Of a stretch of DNA of 64,000 nt, positions 10,839-22,290 are shown piece after piece. Position 1 is the first letter of the stretch. Every line of letters starts with the position of its first letter. Source of the stretch: Zarea fungicola (taxonomy: Eukaryota > Ascomycota > Sordariomycetes > Hypocreales > Cordycipitaceae). The notes under the pieces were generated by a model. It was not told where the DNA came from. It saw only the letters and a program-made list of their open reading frames with translations, and made no database searches. Where the stretch lies: positions 1 through 64,000 of the forward strand of contig FWCC01000203.1 in NCBI GenBank assembly GCA_900169235.1, read 5' to 3'. Position numbers and translations under genes: made by a program.

Positions 10839-12998
10839 TGTTTCAGAGCGGTTGATATCGGGATAATGCTAGTTGGCTAGCTGGATATGTGTGGTGCAGG
10901 GAGAAATTTGTCGCTAATATGCTGCAGTGAGCCGAGTTCCAAGATTTTTCTTCCAAACGTTTTGTTTCTAGATTTTCATTCGAGAGAAAGAGGTTGGCGG
11001 GGTTGGAGGGGAGGTTGTTGACTAGGCCAAGCGGTTTTTTTTAGAAGCCAATCGTTTTGTCGTCATTGTTGCGGTCTCATAATTGTTAGCGCGGGGCAGC
11101 CCCAGTATTCTCAGCGTCGTTAAAGTAGGCTCTGATTGTCTTGTCAACGCGATTGATTGGTGAGTTCTATCTGACAAGGTTAAAGGTGCTGGTTCGCAGT
11201 TTCTGGCCGGTTCGGAGCATTTTGGGAATTACATGTTCCTAATTTGCACAAGTGGCGCTACGTTAACACCTGGGTGGCGACAAAACAAAGCAGCGTCTAA
11301 CTTGGGCGTAGCGAACTTGATTCACGGGACGAGAAAGTTCTGGCACAGGGAAATTTCTAGACGATGACTCTGCCTCAGCCTATTGGCTGTTGGTGCACAG
11401 TATAGGGCCTGAGCTAACAAATTGGATCATCAGCCGGGCTGGCCGACCCAGAGCTGGCACACCTCAGCTCGTGTCAATGTGTACTCTGCATTTTCGTTTG
11501 GTCCTGTTCTGTTGAAGTGGAAATAACCATAATGGAACGCACGGCTATACCCATATCCCAATTTTATTTTGTCATGGTTGCTTCTTGTCTGGGCGGGGAG
11601 TGCTCCCGGCCAGGCACGGGCACTCGAAGCGTGGAACATTCTACGCTGAATTATCTCCGGAAGGGCCACGGCAAGCGACGATGCCCGGGGCCGTGCTAGT
11701 ACAGATAGATCGGAAGAGATGGTAATGCAGGGCCATGACAGCTGGCGGAGGTTAAGCCACCAGGGCCCTGAGACAAGGGTCCGCCTGAGCTGAAAGACGA
11801 TGAACAAGCGGCTTCAGCCAATTCAGGGCCGACATTAGTTAGTTAGTTGACTCAGGTCATTCTCCCTTTAATGCTATTCCGGCAAACAGTCGGTTATAAG
11901 TGGTGAAGATCGAGGGCAGCTATAACATGGTGGCAGCTCAGCAGCCCGGACCTCGAGCCATCCGTAAGCCAAGGTGGGCGGACTAATTGCGGAGGGGGAA
12001 GGTGGTGTCCTAGCAGATATGCTTTACCTGATAACATAATTATTAAATTATTAACTAGCTTGGAATATAGTCTGACTGGGCTGCAGCACTCATCTGCCCA
12101 GGAAACCAATAGACTCAGAGGCATCACGGCCACGCTCCAACCGATTGAGGCTTGGCGAACTAGGCTGTGTTTCTTCAAGCCTAACAAGCTGAACGGACCG
12201 CCATTCCCTTCATGTCGTTCGATGTTCGCGTCCGAGAGAGGCAATGATAGATCATCTTTGTTCTGACGGTATTGGGTGGTGTTTGGAAATGGGTGGACAA
12301 GCGTGGAGACAGCCCAAGGGTCTAGATTCGAGTGTGGCGAGGACCAGCCAAGGACATGGCAGAAGGCTGCTATAATTACAGTGGCAATTCAATTGTGGTG
12401 GCGCCGCAGGGCTCCTTTTTCAGGGTCCACGGGGTCCTGCAAGGCTTGTCACACCCGTCAACTAGCGCATTCCTAGCGCATTCTTTTACATTAGTGGTTT
12501 AGTATCAACCCACTCCACTGTAGGTGGCAGGCAGGCCCAGGCTTCAGCAGGCCTTCAGTAGGGAGGTAGGCCGACCGATGGCGTTGCATGTACCAATTTC
12601 GCCCACCCCCCACTGCCAATGGCGACTCTGCCCGAGTTGGGTAATAAATTTTAACCTCATGCCACCCACATTCTACTGCGAAAAAAAAATCGTGCCACTT
12701 CAAGCACAGGCTTCACATCCTCACAGCTGTCACCACACTGCCATTTCCCGAAAACCGGTGCTTCCAGGGTTGAATTTCTGCAATTTTCCCACCCGCCACT
12801 ACCTTAAAACTCGTTTCCATCTCATCCCTACCAACTGCGTTTACAGCAAACACCCCGCTTCCATCCCACCACAGGCGCGAGGCCACGCATTGGCAAGCCA
12901 GGCCGCCTTAAGTGGGATTGAGCGCAACAGCTTTGGCATTGATAGTTGCCACCATCGGCCATCAAATTAAATCCCAATCGTCTTCACAAACATACCAA
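10839..12998. other. Large intergenic region, gene-free
   Basis: About 2.2 kb between the divergently oriented 6-phosphogluconolactonase and SET-domain genes. No open frame shows a domain or plausible splice structure. An AT-rich knot lies near 12035-12060 and a short TTAG repeat near 11835-11850. It should contain two promoters, but no distinct element can be assigned. Confidence 0.4.
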
Positions 12999-14687
12999 AT
13001 GTCCGATATAGATGTTCAGGAGCAGAGGCTTGACCGCCGCCAACAGCTCACCGAGGGCCTCATCAGTCTTCCGTATGACCTCGTCCTGTATTTGGAACGC
13101 GCCGTCGTCTATGCAGACCTCGGCTACCCAGATCTAGCCGCCGGCGACGCTTACCGTGCACTTTTGCTCACCGATGAAGTCCTGACAGATGGTTTTGAAT
13201 TTCATGAGCAAGCTGTGGCGGCGCTGCGAATGCATCTATCACAACCGCTTCCCGAGGTACTCTCCCATGGCAAGCTGCCAGCTGAGTGGCTGTCAAACGA
13301 TGGCGCCGACAGCGAGGATGGTGAGGAAAAGGCCGTTCAAGCGCTGGCTCGCATTTGCTCAATCAGGGCTTATCAGATCTTATCCCTCAGCCTGCTCCTC
13401 TGTGGCTGTCTCAAGTCTGCTCTGACATTTTGCGAGCGCGGCTTAGTCGCGTGCCCAGATAACCAGGAACTCCTTGATACCAAAAATAGCATCCACACAA
13501 TGGCTCGCCGGAGACTGCGTCGTGATACATTCGATATTAACAATCTACCGGACTCTGGTCTCGTGCGCCGAGAAGTCTATCCGTGGAACGACCACGAGCC
13601 GGATCGCTTCTCAGACGAGTCCCTTGCGGCCCTCAACGCCGATCTGAAAAAGATGGCCCCCAAGTGTGCCATTGAGGTGGCCACGCTGCCCGTATTGCTC
13701 GAAAACGCCAGCAGCACTGATTCCCTAGACATTATCCCCACGTGCAAGCAGCTCGGCGTCTTTGCGCAGGAGGACATTGAGCCGGGTGAGGCCGTGCTGC
13801 GCGAGTACACGCTGCTGACGGCCAACAACAGGCTCAAGGACTCGGTGTGCGATGCCTGCAGCAGCGAGCTGCCCCCGATCGGCGGCGAGCAGGAGCCGGT
13901 GCAGTGCGACGAGTGCTACGACACTGTCTTTTGCTCGCCGCACTGCCACGACGAGGCGCAGTCCCGCTACCACCCAGCCGTGTGCGACAAGGACGTCGAC
14001 GCCATCGCCAAGGACGCCGACAAGCACGAGGCCGACGACACGCTCTACCTGCTGCTGCTCGCGCGGGTGCTGGCCCTCGCCGCGCACCAGGACGCCCACC
14101 CGCTCGACGTGCGCGAGGTCCGCTTCATCTGGGGCGACTTTGTGCCCAGCCGCACAAACGACATTGACGTGTCCCCGACGGCCGGCCCGCCGCCCGAGTG
14201 GACGCTGCCGTTTTCGTTCAAGTACAACATTGAGACGCCGCTGCACCTGCTCGAGAAGATGGACATTGACATGTACGCGGCCCTGCCCGCGTACGACCTC
14301 TGGGTCCTCAACACGCTCTACGCAAAGTTTCGCGGCACGGCGTCGGCGCGCAAGAGCCTCCGCGACGGGCGGCCCGACGTCGCCGCCGTGCACCCGTACT
14401 GGTGCCTGGCCAACCACGACTGCGACCCCAACGTGACGTGGGACTGGGGCGGGCGCATGGTCCTCCGGGCCAAGAAGCACCGCGTGGTCGGCGGCCGGCC
14501 CGGCGGCATCAAGAAGGGCGAGGAGATTCTGAACCACTACTGCGACATCAACCTGCCCGTGCAGCAGCGGCGCGAGTGGGCGCGCGGCAGCCTGGGTGGC
14601 TGGTGCATGTGCCAGCGCTGCAGGATGGAGTCGGGCAAAGAGGCCGTCCTTGCCAATGGCGAGCCAACAACCAATGCCAGCACATGA
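12999..14687 (+). CDS. TPR-SET-MYND domain protein, putative lysine methyltransferase
   Basis: A single exon of about 562 aa. An N-terminal TPR-like helical region (YLERAVVYADLGYPDLAAGD) precedes a split SET domain. The insert carries a MYND-type zinc finger near residues 283-327 (CDACSSELPP, CDECYDTVFCSPHCHDEA). The SET core has the cofactor-binding signature NHDCDPNV (around 471) and the catalytic-end motif GEEILNHYCDINL, followed by post-SET cysteines (CMCQRC, about 536). This architecture matches SMYD/Set5-like fungal proteins that methylate histone or non-histone lysines; the substrate is unknown. The ATG at 12999 in context ACCAAATG was chosen; the frame stays open upstream to 12912, but with no ATG there. 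GC content rises sharply in the second half (from about 13750). Confidence 0.88.
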   Translation: MSDIDVQEQRLDRRQQLTEGLISLPYDLVLYLERAVVYADLGYPDLAAGDAYRALLLTDEVLTDGFEFHEQAVAALRMHLSQPLPEVLSHGKLPAEWLSNDGADSEDGEEKAVQALARICSIRAYQILSLSLLLCGCLKSALTFCERGLVACPDNQELLDTKNSIHTMARRRLRRDTFDINNLPDSGLVRREVYPWNDHEPDRFSDESLAALNADLKKMAPKCAIEVATLPVLLENASSTDSLDIIPTCKQLGVFAQEDIEPGEAVLREYTLLTANNRLKDSVCDACSSELPPIGGEQEPVQCDECYDTVFCSPHCHDEAQSRYHPAVCDKDVDAIAKDADKHEADDTLYLLLLARVLALAAHQDAHPLDVREVRFIWGDFVPSRTNDIDVSPTAGPPPEWTLPFSFKYNIETPLHLLEKMDIDMYAALPAYDLWVLNTLYAKFRGTASARKSLRDGRPDVAAVHPYWCLANHDCDPNVTWDWGGRMVLRAKKHRVVGGRPGGIKKGEEILNHYCDINLPVQQRREWARGSLGGWCMCQRCRMESGKEAVLANGEPTTNAST

Positions 14688-15381
14688 GGGCGAGGGTTAA
14701 AAGAGCAGCTTAAAAAGGCACAACGCCGTGGCTGAGCAACAGCGGTGTCCATGGCAATAGAAGCCAAATGACCACGTGGAAGAAAGAATTCGATATCTAT
14801 GAGGATATACGAGGATACACGAAGATATATATAAAGATATAGAGGGAAGACGTTACTTTTGCCATCACGTCTTATTATACACGTGTAAGACGCAGGTAGG
14901 CGGCTGAGATATAATATTACACAAACAAATACGTAAAATAGCTTTCTACAAAAACAATATTAAACAGTTAAATTTCTAATAAAATTCAACATTGAGCTGT
15001 CCTACATTGAAGGAGTCCATGTTTACTTTGGTTTTTTTAGTGATTTATTTCTTGTTATCATATTGTACTAAAAGTTACATCTAAGCTTTGCTAGATTTGT
15101 TCAACAAGGTTTCAAGAGACAGAAACAAAAGAGAGAAAGAAAGAAAAAAAGGCTTGCCCCCGTGCATGAATCGAAAAAATGCTTCCTTTCTACCATAAGA
15201 AAAAGAGAAAGAAAACAACAGATAAAAGGCCATGAACTTGGTAACTCCTGACTGCAACCAACCATCCATCACATAGAAAAAGAAAATAATTTCATTCCCA
15301 GTTTTTCTTCTCCTCTCCAGAAAGTTGCCTCTTTCACAGGACTCTCCCCTTTTGATGTTTTATAGTTTGTTGGATATTGAT
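14688..15381. other. Intergenic region between convergent genes
   Basis: About 690 nt, very AT-rich, with short GATATA-type repeats near 14800-14845 and several homopurine runs near 15115-15150. No gene or RNA can be supported. It probably holds two 3' UTRs. Confidence 0.4.
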
Positions 15382-17529
15382 TTATCGATTTGAGCCGGGA
15401 AGTGGTCGGGGACCAACAATCTGTCTTCGGCCCGCGCCAATGCCCTGGTTGCCCTTGTTTTGTGAATCGCCACCGGTGTAACCACTCCACTGACCGACAT
15501 CCCATCGACCACCGACACCGCCACCAATTCCGTCCACGCCTTCGCCTGAAGGCACGGCACGCGCCGTCTCCTTTTGCGACTCCTCCCACTCGCGCTGGCG
15601 CTCGCGCTCCCTCTCCATCTCACGCTCGAGTAGAGACTTGCCCGCGAATGCGCCAGCCTTGGTCTTAGCCTGGCTCTGCTGCCGACGGCGGTCCTCTGCG
15701 TCGCGCTCTTCGGTACTGCTTCCAATCTCCCGGGAGTAGGTCTGCTGGGTGACCGGTGCGCTCGGTGCGGGGTTGTTGGCGAGGAAGCGTCCCGTGCGGT
15801 TCTGTGGCGTCGGGGGCGATTGGTACGTCGCGGGGTCGGGCAGAGGCCGGCTGCTTCCGCCGGTGTTGTGTGACTTGACTTGAGGAAGGTTGGCCGGATC
15901 GGGCAGAGGCCGTGGCGATTTTGGCGGAGGTGGAGAGCGAACAGCCGGCGCTGGAGGCTCCGGTGTGCGTTGCTGTCGAATAGCTTCCGGCGTTCGCTGT
16001 GCGGGCTCTTGCACGGCCGGCAGTTTCTGTTGCTGGTTCCATTGCGTCTGCAGGTATTCTCGCTCCCCTTGTGCCCAGGAATCTTGGCGTGTAGGTGGGC
16101 TAGCAACAGTGGCAGGGGCGCGCGGCCTGCTTCGTGACCTGGCCTTGGGCGACCTCGTTCCAATCTGTGGAGATTTGAAAGCGCCGACACTAGAAATAAC
16201 AGATGATCTGTTGGATCCGCGGCCCTGTCGTTCACGCTCATACTCGGCTTCGCGCTGCCGGGCCTTTTCGAGCTCATGTTCCAGTTCCTTTATACGGCGA
16301 CTGTCATCCGTCGCATCGCCACTAGCAACACGGTCCGCCTTGTACTGGCTGAGATATTGGCCGCGTAGCTTGACTGGGCTACGACTCCTTGCTCTCTGGC
16401 GTTCCTCTTCGACACGGGCCTCCGCTTCCGCTTCGTCCTTTTTACGCTTCTCCTCAGTCAGCCGCCACTGACGCTCTTCTTCCTCCCATCTTCGCTTCTC
16501 TTCGTCGGCTTTTTGTCGCAGTCTCTGCGTCTCGGCTTCCCAGCGTTCTTCTTCCTCCCGCTTAGCCTGAGCTTCCTCGGCAGCTTGCCTTTGGCGTTCT
16601 TGTTGCTCCTGTTCTTGGCGGTAGCGCTCATCTTCGGCCGCTTGCTCCTTTCGCATGCGCTCCTTCTCAGCCAAGCTGGGGACCTGGGGCCCGCTGTTGA
16701 TGATTTGTCTGCGTCCACCAAACTGGATATTGAGATTTCCCTGGCTGGCACCACCCATGTAGCCGTATTGCGCAATGTTCCAGGCGGGGGTAGACGCGTG
16801 TTCCTGTTCTCTCTTGCTCCAGGTGCTAACATGGGTAGGGGAACCGGCGTCGCGTGTGGGGCTCTTGGTTGGGCTCCAAGGTCTGGAGACTGAGTCGCCT
16901 GTGCGAGATGGAAGCATATTGGACCGGTTTGCATTACTATAGGCAGAGGAGGTGTTGCTCGTAATCGAGGCGCCGCGGCCGCGAAGACCTGCAACGGGCG
17001 TAGAGGGTCCCCCACCCGGTTGCGATGATCTAGGGCCGATGACGGTTGGGAAGTTGTGCGGGTTCGCGGCGTGGGCAGCTCTGCTGAATGCACCGAGGCA
17101 TTGCAGTACTTGGGCCGGGTCTTTTTGCTCGTAGAGGTCGACGGTTAGGAAGATGTCATGTTCGTGGAGGTTAAGCGGTGGGGACTGGCAAGCTCGAAGA
17201 AAGTGAGATATGTTTTCCATCTGTACGAATGGCATGGCAGATTGCTTGAATTTGATACCGGGTGGAGGGATGACAAGGTTGATGAGCCTGTAGAGTTGGA
17301 CGGTGGTTAGCAGTGTGATTTCAAGGCAGACATGTATAGTTTCATATGTTAGTGAAACGTACTTGCAAAGAGCAACCCCATCCCTTAGGCCGTCGAGCAA
17401 ATCTGAAGAGGACAGCTTCTCGCCAAGCGACTCCTCTACCCACGTCAGCGCCTCGTTTGCGGCGGCCGGGGTATATTTATCGAGGCGCATTTTGCGCAAG
17501 TCCTTGTCAAGTGAAGATACCGACGCCAT
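15382..17529 (-). CDS. Calponin-homology (transgelin/Scp1-like) actin-binding protein with a long C-terminal extension
   Basis: Exons 17529-17363 and 17287-15382 give about 690 aa. The N-terminal 150 residues form one type-3 CH domain like yeast Scp1 and animal transgelin: MRLDKYTPAAANEALTWVEE, DGLRDGVALCK, LINLVIPPP, FKQSAMPFVQMENISHFL and DLYEQKDPAQVLQCLGAFSR. Such proteins bundle actin filaments. Yeast Scp1 is about 200 aa; here a long extension follows, with a disordered Ser/Pro part, a highly charged Glu/Arg/Gln coiled coil near 270-400, and Pro-rich segments that repeat RPLPDPA twice and end in RPLPGSNR. The 75-nt intron (17288-17362; gtacgt donor, tgctaac branch site, ctacag acceptor) is a multiple of three without a stop. 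Retention would therefore add 25 residues inside the CH domain. Confidence 0.88.
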   Translation of the reverse strand: MASVSSLDKDLRKMRLDKYTPAAANEALTWVEESLGEKLSSSDLLDGLRDGVALCKYVSLTYETIHVCLEITLLTTVQLYRLINLVIPPPGIKFKQSAMPFVQMENISHFLRACQSPPLNLHEHDIFLTVDLYEQKDPAQVLQCLGAFSRAAHAANPHNFPTVIGPRSSQPGGGPSTPVAGLRGRGASITSNTSSAYSNANRSNMLPSRTGDSVSRPWSPTKSPTRDAGSPTHVSTWSKREQEHASTPAWNIAQYGYMGGASQGNLNIQFGGRRQIINSGPQVPSLAEKERMRKEQAAEDERYRQEQEQQERQRQAAEEAQAKREEEERWEAETQRLRQKADEEKRRWEEEERQWRLTEEKRKKDEAEAEARVEEERQRARSRSPVKLRGQYLSQYKADRVASGDATDDSRRIKELEHELEKARQREAEYERERQGRGSNRSSVISSVGAFKSPQIGTRSPKARSRSRPRAPATVASPPTRQDSWAQGEREYLQTQWNQQQKLPAVQEPAQRTPEAIRQQRTPEPPAPAVRSPPPPKSPRPLPDPANLPQVKSHNTGGSSRPLPDPATYQSPPTPQNRTGRFLANNPAPSAPVTQQTYSREIGSSTEERDAEDRRRQQSQAKTKAGAFAGKSLLEREMERERERQREWEESQKETARAVPSGEGVDGIGGGVGGRWDVGQWSGYTGGDSQNKGNQGIGAGRRQIVGPRPLPGSNR

Positions 17530-19594
17530 GATTGCTGAGGTGTGTCTGTCGGCGCAAGAATATGTGTAGCAGCGAACAGAGTCAGGGCTTTGTCGAGTGT
17601 GATCGTTTGTGGCCTGGTCCAGAATGCGCGGGACACAATGAATGTCTCGGGTGGTCTAGGACGCGGCAAATAGTAGGCCCTTTGTGTCGAATACCAACTC
17701 ACAAATCCGGTGATTGGGGTAGAAAAGGGAAACAGGTTATGAGTGTCGTAGGGCGGCAGCGCCGGAATGTACGTTGTTGTGTCGGGTAACGAGATGTCTG
17801 TGGTTCCTGAGGTATTGGCGCAGAGCGAGACCCTGGAAGTAAAAGGGAGAGGCAAGCTGTGAGGCAGGTAATTTGTACAGTTGAAACGGTAGATCTATAT
17901 TGAAAGAAGCAAAAAAATCACTGGGATTTTCCCGTACTGCAGAGAAATTGGCGTTTCTGCCGCCCGTGTGTAGTTGGACGGGCAAGAAGGAACCAAATGG
18001 AGAGGGCGGAATGGAATGGTGGCGGCGTGGCAGGTTCGTCATCAACGGACAGAGACGAGATGGAGACGAGAAGGGCAAACAGAGGCAAAGCCGCTTAAAG
18101 GCGGGGCATCAGGTACCTACAGCCTACAGCCTACAGCCTACAGCCCACCGGCCTGCGGGCATACGGTACGGGGACACTGCCAAATCAGTCCTTGATTAGC
18201 CTCTGGCGGGGCTGTAGAGGCACCGCGCCACACTTGCGGTTTCTTCACCAAACAAGCTGCCTGATTGGGCACTGACCTCGTCCCCACGGGCAACCCGTCC
18301 TGCAATCCCGTGTTTGGTGCCGTTTACCCTAGACAATGAAAACAATGGCCAATTGTTCGTGGGCAAAGTAGTTTTCTTGTTGGTTGGGTATTTCTGCCAT
18401 ACGCTCGGTGTTGATGTGATGGATACAATCAATGCAACTTTAATTGACGAGGTTGTGTGTATTAGGAACGCGCAGCGTGCATATATCTGCAGCATTGTGC
18501 GACACTGTCCTAACCGTCTGTGAGCCTCAACCCGTTCGTTTGAACAACACAACGAATTATTAGTACCACAGTTTCTCAATTAATTTTAGCACATGGCATT
18601 TAAACTTGTGCAAAGCTTACCCCTGCACCAAAAGGTTAGAGTAGAAACCGTTCTTGGATACTACAAGACAATTTGAATGGATTTGTTCCTTTTGATTATG
18701 AGATTGGCGTATTGACAAGTTCTCCGAGGTCGTATCCAATATAATACAGCGAAATGAATCCTTACATGGAGGGCATCAGCCAGCCAGAAGCTAGAAGTCA
18801 AAGTGATATTGACCATGGACAAGCCTACATACTATGCCGCGTGGGTGACTCCATAGTTGCTGCCTGGAATAATAATTCTCTGCTTTCGGTCCTGCAACTG
18901 TTTCCATAATGAGGCATGTACTTAACTATGATGCGCAGCCGATAACTACCAGAGAAAGATATACAAGTATCTTATCCGATGAAGGCCATGTTTGGTACAC
19001 CATGTAGTACAAACTAGAGTAACAACGCGCCAGGCTCTGTTTCGCTGGCTGGTTTTATATAAAACTAGGCTTTACCAAACGTAATTACCAATGACGAGTA
19101 AGGAAATAATAATGCCCCGAAGAAATGCTAGCATTAATGCTACTGGTTCTGTCTTCATCTGCCTATATCCCAACCAAGGCTGCATAAAGTGTGGCACATG
19201 TTTCAGGCTCTGCGACGATTAGTTGTGTCTGTCCTGCGCTGCGCATTATGTGTGTTAAAAACACTTCCAACGATAGTTCCTCTAATCTACACGCGCCAGA
19301 GTCGGTGAAGCCATATAGTTTTTAGCCTCAGAAATAACTACAAAGACGAGGTCAGTTTCCACTTGGTAATCTTCAATCATTCATCAGTCGAATCTAGAAT
19401 CTGTACTCATATGTGAGTTACTAGGCTGCCTGCTGAATAGTCCGCTTTGGCGTAGTACCGACCCGTGTCTGCAATCAGCCGCCTTTTCTCTCCTAACCCA
19501 GCCTAGGTCCATTTCTTACCCCAGAAACTTTTTTTTAAATAAAAAAACCATTGACGGTATACAGCTTTACGGCCGTATCAAATCGTCCGTTGCA
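17530..19594. other. Intergenic region between divergent genes
   Basis: About 2.1 kb with no supported gene. It holds the promoters of the calponin-homology gene and the Nudix gene. Four perfect tandem copies of CCTACAG occur at 18116-18143. Translations of the short open frames show no domains. Confidence 0.4.
18116..18143 (+). repeat. Tandem repeat, CCTACAG x4
   Basis: Four perfect 7-bp units in direct tandem, followed by CCC. It lies about 590 bp upstream of the calponin-homology gene start. No function can be assigned. Confidence 0.9.
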
Positions 19595-20167
19595 ATGGCA
19601 GACAGTCCAACATTCACTCATCATCCCTCCGTCGCAGACTTCGCTGTCCCTAAACATGGCTATCTAGCCATCCGCCCATCAGCGTCCTTTGGCTACATCG
19701 CAACAAGCACGCTCGTGGTGAAGACTGAACTTGCCACATCTGGTGACTCCCGTGTTCTACTCCTCCAGCGAGCTGCAAGTGATGAGATCCCCAACAAATG
19801 GGAGCCCCCCGGTGGCGCCTGCGACGACGACGATCCAAGCATCCTGTCTGGTGCCGCTCGCGAACTTTGGGAGGAGGCCGGCCTTGAAGCAGTGCATGTT
19901 GTCGGCCAAGTCGGTGCCCCTCATTTCTTCACCTTGGATGACGGCAAGAGGGTCTGTCAGTTCAACTTTGCCGTACGAGTGCGAGCCAACAACGAGGACA
20001 CTGCCGCCATTTGGCCCTCTGTGAAGCTGAACCCGGAGGAGCATCAGCGCTTCCTCTGGGCCACTAAATCTGAAGTGGAGGCAAACAGGGCTGGTGATAT
20101 AGACTTGGATTTTACACGGGAGGAAGTTCGGCAGACAGTGCTTCTGGCATTTGACCACTCCAAATAG
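19595..20167 (+). CDS. Nudix hydrolase family protein
   Basis: A single exon encoding 190 aa. Nudix enzymes cleave nucleoside diphosphates linked to another group. The Nudix helix is clear: KWEPPGGACDDDD is followed by AARELWEEAGLEA, with the metal-binding REx2EE core intact. The Glu that usually precedes the core by eight positions is not at its standard place. Instead an Asp-rich run stands before it, a form I associate with fungal Nudix proteins. A substrate cannot be named. The protein has no signal peptide. It is convergent with the HET gene, with only 125 bp between their stop codons. Confidence 0.88.
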   Translation: MADSPTFTHHPSVADFAVPKHGYLAIRPSASFGYIATSTLVVKTELATSGDSRVLLLQRAASDEIPNKWEPPGGACDDDDPSILSGAARELWEEAGLEAVHVVGQVGAPHFFTLDDGKRVCQFNFAVRVRANNEDTAAIWPSVKLNPEEHQRFLWATKSEVEANRAGDIDLDFTREEVRQTVLLAFDHSK

Positions 20168-20292
20168 AGCTGTTACTAGACTAACTACACCAATGCAAGA
20201 GATGGCATGGCTACAACAGAGAGTGTTTGATTTGGTGCAGCGAGTGCTCAACTGATTTTTTATTCTTTTATTTCTCTTCCTTCTCATATTAC

Positions 20293-22290
20293 CTAAATCA
20301 TCGTAAAAGTGGTTTCATGGAGCTTAGTCTGGGCCAACATGTCCATGGCTTCCCCTTTCATCAGCCCATGCACGTAGCATTCGCCAACCAGTAAATACCG
20401 TTGCTGGCCCATGTAGACGCCCATTGGTCGGAGACAGAAAGGAACCTTGCTGCCAAACAAGACACACACAATGTCACCTGGCTCCAAAGCTGCAGGACCA
20501 AGTACATAATATCCCGCCTTGGTCTTCGCGAAGATGCGACTATCAGAAGCCGAAGCCGCCCATCGACACCAATTATCGTACTCAGCTTCGTGCTTTGTTA
20601 CCTCAGCCGCACTCCCAACATCATCTGACACAGCTTCATCAAGTGCACCAATGGTGTCTACAATATACTTGGCTCCCTTTTGCTGCCAAACAGTCTCTGG
20701 CACCTCCTGATAAGGAGCCGACTTATGTCCTGCTGCCTGTACACAGCCGTTGGACAAGGTCTGCATAAACGCAAATAACGCGGGCTGCCCGTTTCGATAT
20801 ACCTCCTTTAAATTGAAGAGAGACTTTTTGCATATATCACGCCACAGTCGCTCAATCATTGTCAACGGCTGATCGCGCGTCTTCTTGCCGTACAAGTCCT
20901 GCTCACTCAATGGTTGAGAGCTTGCTTCAATGGTATCAATATTCATGCCATGCACTCGCAGTACGAGGTTGTCTCCTTCCATGATTTCGACGTTGGCAGT
21001 CGAATTGCCATGGGCACGGTGTGGACATATTGGCTCGGCTAGTATAATGCCTTCCGACCGCCTCCAATCTGGCACCCAGGATGGCAGCTGGTCTTTATTC
21101 TTGAGCCATTCATCCAGACTTATGGCGGACTCGGGCCGGTTTGAAGGAAGACTGGAGCTGCGATGCTGTACCGATGCCAATAGAATACAAAGTGCGGCTG
21201 GATTCTCGCGCAGTATTCTTACAGCAACCTCAATGTAGGTCTCCACAACCGTCTTGGTGTAGTCGGCCACAATTGATACGGGACCACAGCCAAGAGCGTG
21301 ATGCGTCCGCGCTGAGAAGTGGCCAAGAAATGCAAACACGCGATCCCTGCCGTCGCTGAACTGAAGGTGTCGCGCCCGCTGGAGCTCGTATACAAAGTTG
21401 AACCGGTTCGCATGGTGAGTGCTCTCGTCGGGTTCCACAAACCGACGATACAGGAAGGAGATGTCCGAAGTGCTAATGTCCAACGCGCCGCGGAGTTGGT
21501 GATAGCTCTTGAGTCTCATACACACGCTCGCCAGCAAGTCCCAGTCAAGTGTGGCTTCCCCCCAATGCAATGTTGCTGGTGCTTGGGTTCCGATTTCCTG
21601 CACAATCCACCCGCGCGTAAACTGTCCGCGTTTCGTTAGTGTTCAGTTTGTTTTTTGACCAGATCTGGGCCCAATCTCGTTCTAGGATGCAAGTCCATCG
21701 CAACTTACCCAGGCGCGGTTTGTCAAAGCCTTCAATGTCTCATGATTCTTCGAGACGTAAGACACCAGCTCCCTTTTCTGAGATTCGGAACATGTGTCAT
21801 GTACTGAAGAGCTGTCAAGGATCTTATCAAGCTTGCAAACGAGATTAAAAGCAAGATCTGCTTCCTTTCTCGTGTCTAACCCAAGCCAGACTAGAATATG
21901 GGCTGCATTTCGGTATATTCTGTTCATAAACTGAACCTGCATACTTCTCTCAACGGGGTCATCCTGATTTATGCAACACTGATCAGTCCAGATTCGGCGC
22001 GGTCGATCCGGAAGACGCAGTTGATGCAGAGCGGCCACGATTGATCCTCCTCGAAGATTCAGGATTGCTTCATTGTTGCCATCGCGAATCAATATCTCAT
22101 TTGCGCTACGCCTGGATCCTGGATCCGCCCAAACGTAGGAAAGCGCCTCATATGTTGTGTCGGATTCGATAGAAACGACCGCCAGTGTTCCTACTAACTG
22201 ATCACTTGGCTTACCGGGGTGCAGTGTAAGGATACGGATACTGTCATTTCCAAGGCAACCAAGGGTCTCATATTGATATCGAGCCGCCAT
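20293..22290 (-). CDS. HET-domain protein (heterokaryon incompatibility type)
   Basis: Exons 22290-21709 and 21621-20293 encode about 636 aa. HET domains mediate programmed cell death after fusion of unlike hyphae, and many fungal genomes carry large families whose triggers are unknown. The N-terminal HET domain shows the three classical blocks: YEALSYVWADP, then RRIWTDQCCINQDD with MNRIYRNAAHILVWLG, and, across the splice junction, RAW + FTRGWIVQEIG. The rest has no recognised domain; it contains a late hydrophobic stretch and GDIVCVLFGSKVPFCLRP, the block often seen near the C-terminus of HET proteins. The 87-nt intron has a gtaagt donor and actaac branch site. The ATG at 22290 is the first in frame. 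Confidence 0.92.

Noticed and set aside
13725..14537. 270-codon reverse open frame opposite the SET gene
   Set aside because: Shadow of high GC at third positions; the forward strand carries clear SET and MYND motifs.
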